In this document: piece by piece, positions 7,487-14,756 of the stretch
How the letters are laid out: every line of letters begins with the position of its first letter
Numbering within the stretch: position 1 is the first letter of the stretch
NCBI GenBank assembly: GCA_015493615.1
Contig: WGCV01000039.1
Coordinates: forward strand, 1-32,348
Direction: 5' to 3'
Source: Melioribacteraceae bacterium
Lineage (GTDB): Bacteria; Bacteroidota; Ignavibacteria; Ignavibacteriales; Melioribacteraceae
DNA length: 32,348 bases
The notes under the pieces: generated by a model
Database searches by the model: none
What the model saw: the letters and a program-made list of their open reading frames with translations, nothing else
What the model was told of the DNA's origin: nothing
Made by a program: the position numbers and the translations under genes

Positions 7487-9988
7487 ATGAAACGCTTTTT
7501 TACTCTGCTTGCGGTTTTTCTTTTTTCGATACAATTATTTTCTCAGTCCACGGGGGATGTGGCAATCATCGGCGCCAATTACGACGACCCTGACGAGATA
7601 CTTTTTGTTACATTCGTTGATATTCCCGCCTCAACGGATATTTACATCACCGACGCTCCTTGGAACGGCTCGGCTTGGGCGCCCGCAGGTGCGGCAGATG
7701 GCTGGATTAAATACACAACTCCCGCCGAAGGCTTAGCCGCAGGCGACGTAATAAAAGTTACGTATTATTCAACGCGAATAACCGCCACAGCAGGTACGGC
7801 TGTTTCGGACGGAGGAACTTTTAACCTGATTAAATCCGGCTCTGCCGGCGATGAACTTTATCTTTATCTCGGAACGGATAAAGACACTCCCACAACATTT
7901 CTTTTTGCCGTTACCAACAACAGCGCGTGGGGTACCGACGAATTGACCAACACCGGATTAACCGAAGGCGACAATGCGCTTCTTCTCTGCAGTGCATGCG
8001 ATAATTTGGTTTATAACGGCGCAAGAACGGGAACAACATCCGAGTTAAAAACCGCAATTGCGGACGTCGCAGCCAATTGGGGAGGCTCAAACAGCAGAAT
8101 TACTTTCAGTACTTCCCGATTTAATATTACAGGTTTTGTCCAGAAACCGACTTCGTTAAAAATAGAGAATGTAACTTCGACAAAAATAAGAATCAGCTGG
8201 GCAAAACCTTTGGGGACTTACGGAACAGACTGGAATGGAGTAACGATTTTTGTTAGGGGAAACAGCGGCAACAACGGAAACGTGGCGTCAACTGACGGCG
8301 ACAGTTACGCCGGTAATTTATCATACGGAAGCGGAACGGCATTCGGAAACGGTTTTACGGTTGTCAATCAAACCACGGACTCCGACGGCGATATCACGAT
8401 TACCAATTTAACGCCCGGGACAACATATTATATTGTAGCTTATGCTTATCAAACAATCTCGGGCGCGGACAATGACGAGTGGTCGAACGCGACTATCGAG
8501 CTTTACGACGAAGCCGAAGTTCAGGGCGTTTCAAATTTGGATGCATATCCGGCTACCGAACTTGTGGATTTATCTTGGACTAACAATCCTGAGACATTGA
8601 ACGTTTGGTGGAACGAAGTTATGATTCTTGCAAAAGCAAATTCCGAAGTTGACGTAACGCCCTCCGGAGACGGAAGCGCCTACACTGCGGACGCCGCTTT
8701 CGGAAACGGAACGGAAATCGGGAACGGGAATTTTGTCGTCTATAAAGGAACGGGAACTTCTCAGAGAGTTACATCCTTAACAAACGGTACGACATACTAC
8801 TTCAGAGTTTTTGTTCGATACGGCTCCGATTGGACGGACGCCGACCAATACAAAAGTATAAGTTCAACTCCGGTTCAGACAATCGAAGATCCTTCCTCGG
8901 GCGACTTAATCATAACGGAAGTAAACGATGTGCTCGCCTCGAACGCCGCTTATATGGAATTATACAACAACACATCTTCTGCGATAAAACTTGACTCGGT
9001 GAAAATCGAGTATTATATGCTGGGACATTCGTCTCCCGATTACGTCAAAGAATTAGGAAAAGTAATCCTCTCCTCCGGCGAATACTACACAATTGCTCAG
9101 ACTGTCGAATCATTCAACGCAAAATACGGGAAAGATCCCGATATGGAATTCACGCATCTTTACGCGAACTCGGATAGAGATGGAATTTCAATCAGATCGC
9201 GGACAAACGGGATCATCGATAAATTTAACAGTGTGCCGGGGACATCCGATTCAAGAAACGTAAATCACTTGTATGAACGCGTAAATTATCCGAACAACGG
9301 CTCCGATTTAACCGGACACTGGAATGACGCCGGCTACAATAAAAACGGAACGCCGGGGGCTGACAACGATAGTCCGCTTCCAGTTGAACTGACAACATTT
9401 ACGGCTTCGTACGACGACGAAAGCGTTGTTTTAAACTGGCAAACCGCTACGGAAATAAACAACTACGGATTTCAAGTGGAAAGGCAAACGGAAAAAGGAG
9501 AAAGTAAATGGGCAAATATTGGTTTCGTTGAAGGACACGGCAACAGCAATTCACCCAAAAATTACAGTTTTATTGATGCAGATAACAAACTGACCGGAAT
9601 TGTAAAATACAGATTAAAACAAATCGATATTGACGGACATTTTGAATTTTCCGTGATATTAGAAGTAAACATTGATTCAAACTTACCGAAGATATTTACA
9701 CTGCAACAAAACTATCCGAATCCTTTCAACCCCGCCTCGACAATAAAATACTCATTACCATCTGTAGGGACAGGACAATCTGCTATCGGCGGATTGTCCC
9801 TACACAAAGTAACTTTAACTGTTTATGACATTACGGGACGGAAAGTTGCGGAGCTTGTAAACAAAGCGCAGTCTCCCGGAAATTACTCGGTAAAGTTCAA
9901 CGCCGTAAATCTGCCGAGCGGAGTTTATTTCTACACATTGCGCGCGGGTAATTTCAGCGCAACAAAGAAGATGATTTTGATGAAGTAA
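7487..9988 (+). CDS. Fn3 and lamin-tail domain protein with T9SS type A sorting domain
   Basis: An 833-residue exported protein. I chose the ATG at 7487 because GGAGG lies just upstream and it opens a clean signal peptide (MKRFFTLLAVFLFSIQLFSQ); the frame stays open to 7340, but only through hairpin repeats. After an N-terminal beta domain of unknown role (about 21-215; GDVAIIGANYDDPDE) come two Fn3-like domains (about 218-340 and 345-460), a lamin-tail domain (about 471-600; LIITEVNDV ... AAYMELYNNTS), another Fn3-like module (about 629-730; LPVELTTFTAS) and the T9SS sorting domain (737-833; QQNYPNPFNP to KKMILMK). No catalytic motif is visible. The Fn3/T9SS tail is closely matched by the next gene. 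A 42-bp imperfect inverted repeat lies in frame in the sorting domain (9763-9804). Confidence 0.87.
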   Translation: MKRFFTLLAVFLFSIQLFSQSTGDVAIIGANYDDPDEILFVTFVDIPASTDIYITDAPWNGSAWAPAGAADGWIKYTTPAEGLAAGDVIKVTYYSTRITATAGTAVSDGGTFNLIKSGSAGDELYLYLGTDKDTPTTFLFAVTNNSAWGTDELTNTGLTEGDNALLLCSACDNLVYNGARTGTTSELKTAIADVAANWGGSNSRITFSTSRFNITGFVQKPTSLKIENVTSTKIRISWAKPLGTYGTDWNGVTIFVRGNSGNNGNVASTDGDSYAGNLSYGSGTAFGNGFTVVNQTTDSDGDITITNLTPGTTYYIVAYAYQTISGADNDEWSNATIELYDEAEVQGVSNLDAYPATELVDLSWTNNPETLNVWWNEVMILAKANSEVDVTPSGDGSAYTADAAFGNGTEIGNGNFVVYKGTGTSQRVTSLTNGTTYYFRVFVRYGSDWTDADQYKSISSTPVQTIEDPSSGDLIITEVNDVLASNAAYMELYNNTSSAIKLDSVKIEYYMLGHSSPDYVKELGKVILSSGEYYTIAQTVESFNAKYGKDPDMEFTHLYANSDRDGISIRSRTNGIIDKFNSVPGTSDSRNVNHLYERVNYPNNGSDLTGHWNDAGYNKNGTPGADNDSPLPVELTTFTASYDDESVVLNWQTATEINNYGFQVERQTEKGESKWANIGFVEGHGNSNSPKNYSFIDADNKLTGIVKYRLKQIDIDGHFEFSVILEVNIDSNLPKIFTLQQNYPNPFNPASTIKYSLPSVGTGQSAIGGLSLHKVTLTVYDITGRKVAELVNKAQSPGNYSVKFNAVNLPSGVYFYTLRAGNFSATKKMILMK
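9763..9804. repeat. asymmetric inverted repeat inside the T9SS sorting-domain coding sequence
   Basis: Outer arms TGTAGGGACA and TGTCCCTACA are perfect. The pairing continues inward with ATCTGC against GCGGAT, but the left arm has an extra GGACA that duplicates the five bases before it. It is read in frame as part of SVGTGQSAIGGLSLHK. It lies at the same place in the domain as the 28-bp palindromes of the two related genes, but its sequence differs. Confidence 0.85.
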
Positions 9989-10002
9989 AAGCCATGCTTA
10001 AA

Positions 10003-10295
10003 TCCAAAATTGTCATTAGAAAAATTTTTCCGCTCTAAAACTCAAAAACAAAACATTTTTTTGTAGCGTAGATCGCTTGCAATCTGCGAAAAAACAGCAT
10101 AAAGCTAAATTACTTCAGCCTCAATCCCCCTAAGGCGAACTGTGCTACAAATAGAACGAGTAAGATTTTCCGACGCTGTTTTTTGTCTATAATTAACAAT
10201 GTGGCGATTAGCTAACTTTTTGTCATTTAATAATTTAACTCAACTTTCCTCTAATGGCGGTCAATAGAAATTTTTAGTCTAATGACAATTTCGGG
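10003..10295. mobile_element. MITE-like element, about 293 bp
   Basis: This fills most of the 404-base gap between two T9SS genes. The left end CCAAAATTGTCATTAGA (from about 10004) is repeated inverted at the right end (10279-10295; read from the right, CCCGAAATTGTCATTAGAC), and weaker inverted similarity continues into the adjoining A/T run. No transposase or long ORF lies inside. A second copy starts at 32199 and matches for over 110 bases. Exact ends and target duplication are uncertain. The rest of the gap (10296-10392) is AT-rich leader ending in AAAAGGAG before the next gene. Confidence 0.7.
10060..10151. repeat. nested foldback repeat inside the MITE-like element
   Basis: TTTGTAGC (10060-10067) is repeated inverted as GCTACAAA (10144-10151), with further partial pairing just inside. 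The left end also holds its own hairpin, GATCGC-tt-GCAATC. The left half recurs in the second MITE copy (about 32260-32310). Confidence 0.55.
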
Positions 10296-10392
10296 TTAAA
10301 AAATACTTTTGACGATGTGATTTGGAATATTTGATTTTTGAAATGTATATGTTATTTTTCAACATAAGATATTATTTTCAAAAGGAGCGCAT

Positions 10393-13101
10393 ATGAAAGG
10401 TATTTTACTTGCCGTATTTTTATTTTTTGGAACAATTATCTACGGACAAACGCCGTCAAAAACATACTGGATTGCCGACGATGCAATTTATAGTTTGGAA
10501 ACAGACGGAAGTAATCTGTATATTGGAGGAGATTTTACTTATGTTGGACCGAACACCGGACACATGGCTCAAATTACAAAAACTTCAACCGAGCCGAATT
10601 TATCATTCCCGACAATAAACGGAACGGTTTATTGTATTGTTTCCGATAATAGCGGCGGCTGGTATGTCGGAGGACATTTTGACAAAGTAGCGGATTCAGT
10701 AAGAAATAATTTAGTACATATTACATCATCTAATCTTGTTGATTCTTGGAATCCGAATGTAAATGAAACTGTTAGCGCTATGGTTCTTGACGGCAGCTAT
10801 CTTTACATCGGGGGATATTTTTCATCCGTTAACGGACACGCAATAAGCAATACCGCAAAGATTGATGTTTCAACCGGTTCGCCCGATTTAACTTGGGCGC
10901 CTAATCCGAATAATTCGGTTGATGCAATCTTAATTTCAGGAAGTGATATTTACCTTGGAGGCGATTTCACTACTTTAAACGGGAATTCAATTCCCCATTT
11001 GGGAAAAGTTAATAAAACAGATGGTACCGCCGACAATACTTGGAAACCTTCGCCCGACGGAAAAGTATTGACGCTCTGTACGGATGACGCTAATATATTT
11101 CTCGGAGGTTCGTTTCAAAATGTAGATAGTCAAACTCGGAATTATCTTGCAAAAGTCGCTTTATCCGACGGTTCCCTTGATACAACTTGGGACCCTGATG
11201 CGAATAACTCTGTAAATACTCTCGTTTACAGTAATCCGTATGTTTACGCCGGCGGAATATTTACGAGCATTGGAGGCGGCGCGCATTACCGCGTTGGAAA
11301 AATAAACGCCAATACGGGTGCAGTCAGCTCCTCTTGGACGCCGATAATAAATAATGATGTGGGAGCTATTCTAATTGACGGAAGCGATATATATATCGGA
11401 GGACAATTTAATTCGGTAAATAACACAAGCTGGTACGGCTTGGTTCGCGTAAATGATTCGGACGGAACTATTGATGCAACTTGGAACCCGAATGTCCATG
11501 ATTTAAATGGAAATGCCGGGTATGTTTACTCTATTGCGATTAATTCTGATGATGTTTTTTTCGGAGGAAGATTTATTAGCGCAAACGGAGAATCCCATAG
11601 CCGAATCGCAAAAATAAAAAGTACCGGAGAAGTTGATAATTCATGGAATCCTTCAGTAGATAACAGTCGTGTCTATGATATAGCTCTTGATGGAAGCGAT
11701 GTTTATATTGCCGGAAGCTTTACGAGCGTAAACTCTACGACAAGAAATCGAGCCGCAAAACTAAGCGCTGCCGATGGTTCTTTGGACGCTACATGGAATC
11801 CAAATTCGGATTATGACATTCGCTCCTTGGCGGTAACTTCTACGAATGTTTATTGCGGCGGAGTTTTTTGGAATATCGGCGGACAAGCGAGAAATAGTAT
11901 CGCTAAACTTAATAAAACAAATGGAAACGCCGATGCGTCTTGGAACCCCGGGGCATCGTCCGGTTCTACAGTTTATTCAGTAGCTGTGGATGGAAGCTAT
12001 ATTTACGCAGGCGGTTCGTTTACAACTATTGGCGGATTATCAAGAAATTATATTGCCAAATTAGACGATAGTAACGGAAATGCAGTCAGCGGTTGGGACG
12101 CTAATGCAAGCAGTTCAGTATATAAGATAAAAATAATTGGTTCGGATATTTATACCGGCGGAGCATTTACAACTATCGGCGGATTATCAAGAAATTATGC
12201 CGCAAAGTTGAATAGTTCTACAGGAGCCGCCGATAATTCGTGGAATCCTAATCTCAACAATTCGGTGGAAGCAATTTCTGAAGTTGGCTCTAATATTTTA
12301 ATCGGCGGACATTTTACCAACGTAGGCGGAAGCGCTCGCGATTATGTTGCAATAGTAAATAATTCGGATGGAGCCGTGTATTCACCGTTTGCTCCCGTAG
12401 TGGAATATTTTATTAATGACTTGGACGGCTCGACCGGAGACGTATATCTCGGAGGTTCATTTACTAAAATAAACAATAATTCTCAGCCATGTTTGGCGTT
12501 CTTTTTTGAGCGGGATTTGCCCGTTGAACTAACCTCTTTGACGGCTTCGGCAGAAAAAAATAGAGTTAATCTGTATTGGCAAACCGCAACGGAAGTAAAT
12601 AACTACGGATTTCAAATAGAAAGGCAAAAGGCAAAAGGAGAAAGCAAGTGGGAAAATATCGGTTTTGTTGAAGGACACGGCAACAGCAATTCGGCGAAAA
12701 ATTACAGTTTTATTGATACCGACATCAAACTGACCGGAAAGATAAAATACAGATTAAAACAAATTGATATTGACGGTCATTTTAAATATTCCGACATAGT
12801 TGAAGTAAATATTTCAACCACGGAAAAATTTGAATTAATTCAAAATTATCCCAACCCGTTTAATCCGACAACGACAATAAATTATTCAATCCCTGCCGTA
12901 GAGACAAGGCATGCCTTGTCTCTACAATTGATTGTTTACGACGCACTCGGGCGCAAGGTTGCAACGCTCGTAAATAAAAAACAATCTCCGGGAAATTATT
13001 CCGTTAAATTTGATGCAAGTAAGTTAAGTACCGGAATTTACTTCTACACATTGCGCGCGGGTAATTTCAGCGCAACAAAGAAGATGATTTTGATGAAGTA
13101 A
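10393..13101 (+). CDS. beta-propeller repeat protein with T9SS type A sorting domain
   Basis: A 902-residue exported protein. A signal peptide (1-18, ending IIYGQ) is followed by about twelve propeller repeats of 45-53 residues up to about 700, each with the words IYIGG-x-FT and, about 30 residues later, (S/T)WNPN, as in delta-60/DUF5122-like propellers. Then come an Fn3-like module (about 708-808; LPVELTSLTAS) and the T9SS sorting domain (811-902; QNYPNPFNP to KKMILMK). The ligand is unknown and no catalytic residues are apparent. AAAAGGAG sits 6 bases before the ATG, the strongest ribosome binding site in this region. Two neighbouring blades share near-identical DNA (offset 147 bases), a recent internal duplication. 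The last 300 bases closely match the tails of the two other plus-strand T9SS genes. Confidence 0.87.
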   Translation: MKGILLAVFLFFGTIIYGQTPSKTYWIADDAIYSLETDGSNLYIGGDFTYVGPNTGHMAQITKTSTEPNLSFPTINGTVYCIVSDNSGGWYVGGHFDKVADSVRNNLVHITSSNLVDSWNPNVNETVSAMVLDGSYLYIGGYFSSVNGHAISNTAKIDVSTGSPDLTWAPNPNNSVDAILISGSDIYLGGDFTTLNGNSIPHLGKVNKTDGTADNTWKPSPDGKVLTLCTDDANIFLGGSFQNVDSQTRNYLAKVALSDGSLDTTWDPDANNSVNTLVYSNPYVYAGGIFTSIGGGAHYRVGKINANTGAVSSSWTPIINNDVGAILIDGSDIYIGGQFNSVNNTSWYGLVRVNDSDGTIDATWNPNVHDLNGNAGYVYSIAINSDDVFFGGRFISANGESHSRIAKIKSTGEVDNSWNPSVDNSRVYDIALDGSDVYIAGSFTSVNSTTRNRAAKLSAADGSLDATWNPNSDYDIRSLAVTSTNVYCGGVFWNIGGQARNSIAKLNKTNGNADASWNPGASSGSTVYSVAVDGSYIYAGGSFTTIGGLSRNYIAKLDDSNGNAVSGWDANASSSVYKIKIIGSDIYTGGAFTTIGGLSRNYAAKLNSSTGAADNSWNPNLNNSVEAISEVGSNILIGGHFTNVGGSARDYVAIVNNSDGAVYSPFAPVVEYFINDLDGSTGDVYLGGSFTKINNNSQPCLAFFFERDLPVELTSLTASAEKNRVNLYWQTATEVNNYGFQIERQKAKGESKWENIGFVEGHGNSNSAKNYSFIDTDIKLTGKIKYRLKQIDIDGHFKYSDIVEVNISTTEKFELIQNYPNPFNPTTTINYSIPAVETRHALSLQLIVYDALGRKVATLVNKKQSPGNYSVKFDASKLSTGIYFYTLRAGNFSATKKMILMK
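12898..12925. repeat. second copy of the 28-bp perfect palindrome in a T9SS sorting domain
   Basis: Identical to 2608-2635, in the same codon phase (VETRHALSL) and with matching flanks on both sides. Confidence 0.9.
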
Positions 13102-13129
13102 TATGTAAGAAAATAATTCGGTTAAATAC

Positions 13130-13159
13130 AAAAAGCCCGGCAATCATGTCAGGCTTTTT
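13130..13159 (+). terminator. rho-independent terminator after the propeller gene
   Basis: Arms AAAAAGCCCGGC and GTCAGGCTTTTT (one mismatch, one G-T pair) surround a short loop, and the 3' arm ends in TTTTTGTTT. It lies about 30 bases past the stop at 13101. Confidence 0.75.
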
Positions 13160-13213
13160 GTTTAGAATGCTTTCCCTTTGCCGTTGAGGCGCTGAAAAAT
13201 TCAAGCAAGAATA

Positions 13214-13290
13214 AGTCATTGCGAGGAGTGACAAAGCAGCGGATAGTTTTTTGTAAAACAGATTGCCTTTTCTCCCACCTTTCGCTCTAT
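13214..13290. repeat. degenerate copy of a dispersed GTCATTGCGAGG-type repeat
   Basis: The stretch GTCATTGCGAGGAGTGACAA followed by AGCAGC, then about 25 bases later AGATTGCCTTTT, recalls a palindromic intergenic repeat seen in many bacterial genomes, in which AAGCAATCT pairs with AGATTGCTT. Here the arms have decayed. No gene is seen in 13102-13347. Confidence 0.4.
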
Positions 13291-13347
13291 CAATTTTTAA
13301 AAGATATCTTGCCTTTTTTTATTCATTTTCGATAAATATATTTGTAT

Positions 13348-14466
13348 ATGAATTTTAAGAAAATTAATATCGGAATAGAAAAAGCGCGACTTATATCGCA
13401 GCTAACATTCGTTTTCTTTTCGGTTTGGATTGGGATTGAGTTTTACATGTTTGTAAAATTTCTACAGAGTAACGGAGCCGCTGCTTTTTATGTAAAACCG
13501 GGCGGAGCGGAAGCGTTTTTGCCAATCAGTTCATTTATGAGTTTGTACTATTTTATCCTAACGGGAATAATTAACACGGTGCATCCGGCTGGATTTTTCA
13601 TTTTTATTACCGTGCTGATTATCTCATTCGTTTACGGAAAGTCCTTCTGCAGCTGGGTTTGCCCGATCGGTTTTATCTCGGAGCATGTTGGGGATTTCGG
13701 CGACAAATTGCAGAAGAAGATTTTCGGCAAAGTTTACCGTTTGCCTAAAATTATCGATTTTCCCCTGCGAAGCATAAAATATTTAATAATGGGATTTTTC
13801 GTATGGTCTATCCTAAGCATGTCCGCCGACCAGCTGAAGGGATTTCTTGACAGTCCTTACAACAAGGTCGCCGATTTGAAGCTCTGGTTTTTCTTTGTCG
13901 ATATCACCCGTTATTCGTTAACCGTAATTGCAATTCTTTTTATTCTTTCGATTCCGATAAAAAACTTTTGGTGCAGATATTTATGCCCGTACGGAGCTTT
14001 GCTCGGAATTTTTTCACTCTTAAGTCTGAATAAAATAAAGCGTAATAAAACAAGTTGTATCGATTGTAATCTTTGTACTAAGGCGTGTCCTCATTCGATA
14101 AAAGTACATAAGGTTAATTATGTTGTTTCGGACGAATGCACAACCTGTTTAGACTGCGTAGAGGTTTGTCCCGTTGAGGATACGCTTTATCTTGAAAATA
14201 TTATTACAAAGAAAAAAAGTTCGAAATATTCAGTCCCGATTTTTGTGCTCGGCGCTTTCCTTTTGGTTAATGTTACGGCTCGATTAACCGATCACTGGTA
14301 TTCCAAAATTACTCCCGATGAATATATTTCTCTCTATCAAAATATGAACTCGTTCGATCACCTTGCCGGAAAAGAAAAGTTTAAGAATAAAGATAAAACA
14401 AAGCAAAGTGAAAAGAAGAAGAAACTTCCGGAAAGCGAATTAAAAAAAGAGGGTAATCTGAAATAA
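13348..14466 (+). CDS. NapH/NosR-like membrane-bound 4Fe-4S protein
   Basis: A 372-residue membrane polyferredoxin. About five hydrophobic helices are interleaved with two C-x3-CP motifs facing the same side (CSWVCPIGF at about 100 and CRYLCPYGA at about 209), as in NapH, NosR and CcoG relatives. Two classical 4Fe-4S clusters follow: CIDCNLCTKACP (about 237) and CTTCLDCVEVCP (about 265). A further helix (about 292-310) precedes a lysine-rich tail. Such proteins pass electrons between the quinone pool or cytosolic donors and a periplasmic or membrane reductase. No reductase is encoded nearby, so the partner is unknown and napH is not assigned. I take the ATG at 13348 over a TTG six bases earlier; no good ribosome binding site is visible for either. 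Confidence 0.85.
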   Translation: MNFKKINIGIEKARLISQLTFVFFSVWIGIEFYMFVKFLQSNGAAAFYVKPGGAEAFLPISSFMSLYYFILTGIINTVHPAGFFIFITVLIISFVYGKSFCSWVCPIGFISEHVGDFGDKLQKKIFGKVYRLPKIIDFPLRSIKYLIMGFFVWSILSMSADQLKGFLDSPYNKVADLKLWFFFVDITRYSLTVIAILFILSIPIKNFWCRYLCPYGALLGIFSLLSLNKIKRNKTSCIDCNLCTKACPHSIKVHKVNYVVSDECTTCLDCVEVCPVEDTLYLENIITKKKSSKYSVPIFVLGAFLLVNVTARLTDHWYSKITPDEYISLYQNMNSFDHLAGKEKFKNKDKTKQSEKKKKLPESELKKEGNLK

Positions 14467-14478
14467 AGAGATTACCCT
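14450..14478. terminator. perfect 10-bp hairpin spanning the stop codon of the 4Fe-4S gene
   Basis: AGGGTAATCT and AGATTACCCT enclose a 9-base loop containing the TAA stop. On the plus strand no T tract follows. Read on the minus strand, it is followed at once by CTTTTTTTA, so it would work best as a back-up terminator for transcripts arriving from the minus-strand gene at 14757-19325. Confidence 0.5.
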
Positions 14479-14719
14479 GCCGTGAACCAAAGTCCGAATT
14501 AAAATTCCACGCCAAGGCAAGAGCAGAAAGAAATATTACGGGGTTATGCAAAGTCTTCTATTAGAACTTTTTTTAAGTTGGCAATATTGGGACAAATATG
14601 TAAATCAAAATATTAGCCTAACTTGTTCCAAATAAAGCCTAAAAAAGATTTTTCAGAACTTAAAAATATCTTAAATAAGATAAAGCGTAGGAAGGATTCT
14701 GTAACCGAAGAATATAAAA

Positions 14720-14747
14720 AAGAGACACGGAATAAACCGTGTCTCTT
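14720..14747 (-). terminator. rho-independent terminator of the 1522-residue T9SS gene
   Basis: A perfect 11-bp stem (AAGAGACACGG / CCGTGTCTCTT) has a 6-base loop. On the minus strand it is followed by TTTTTATA, 10 bases after the stop at 14757. The flanking run of A/T on the other side gives it some bidirectional character. Confidence 0.85.
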
Positions 14748-14756
14748 CAAAAAGGG

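Noticed and set aside
10480-12500. Repetitive DNA as tandem or CRISPR repeat
   Set aside because: The periodicity is about 135-160 bases and follows protein blades in one open frame; it is a coding repeat.
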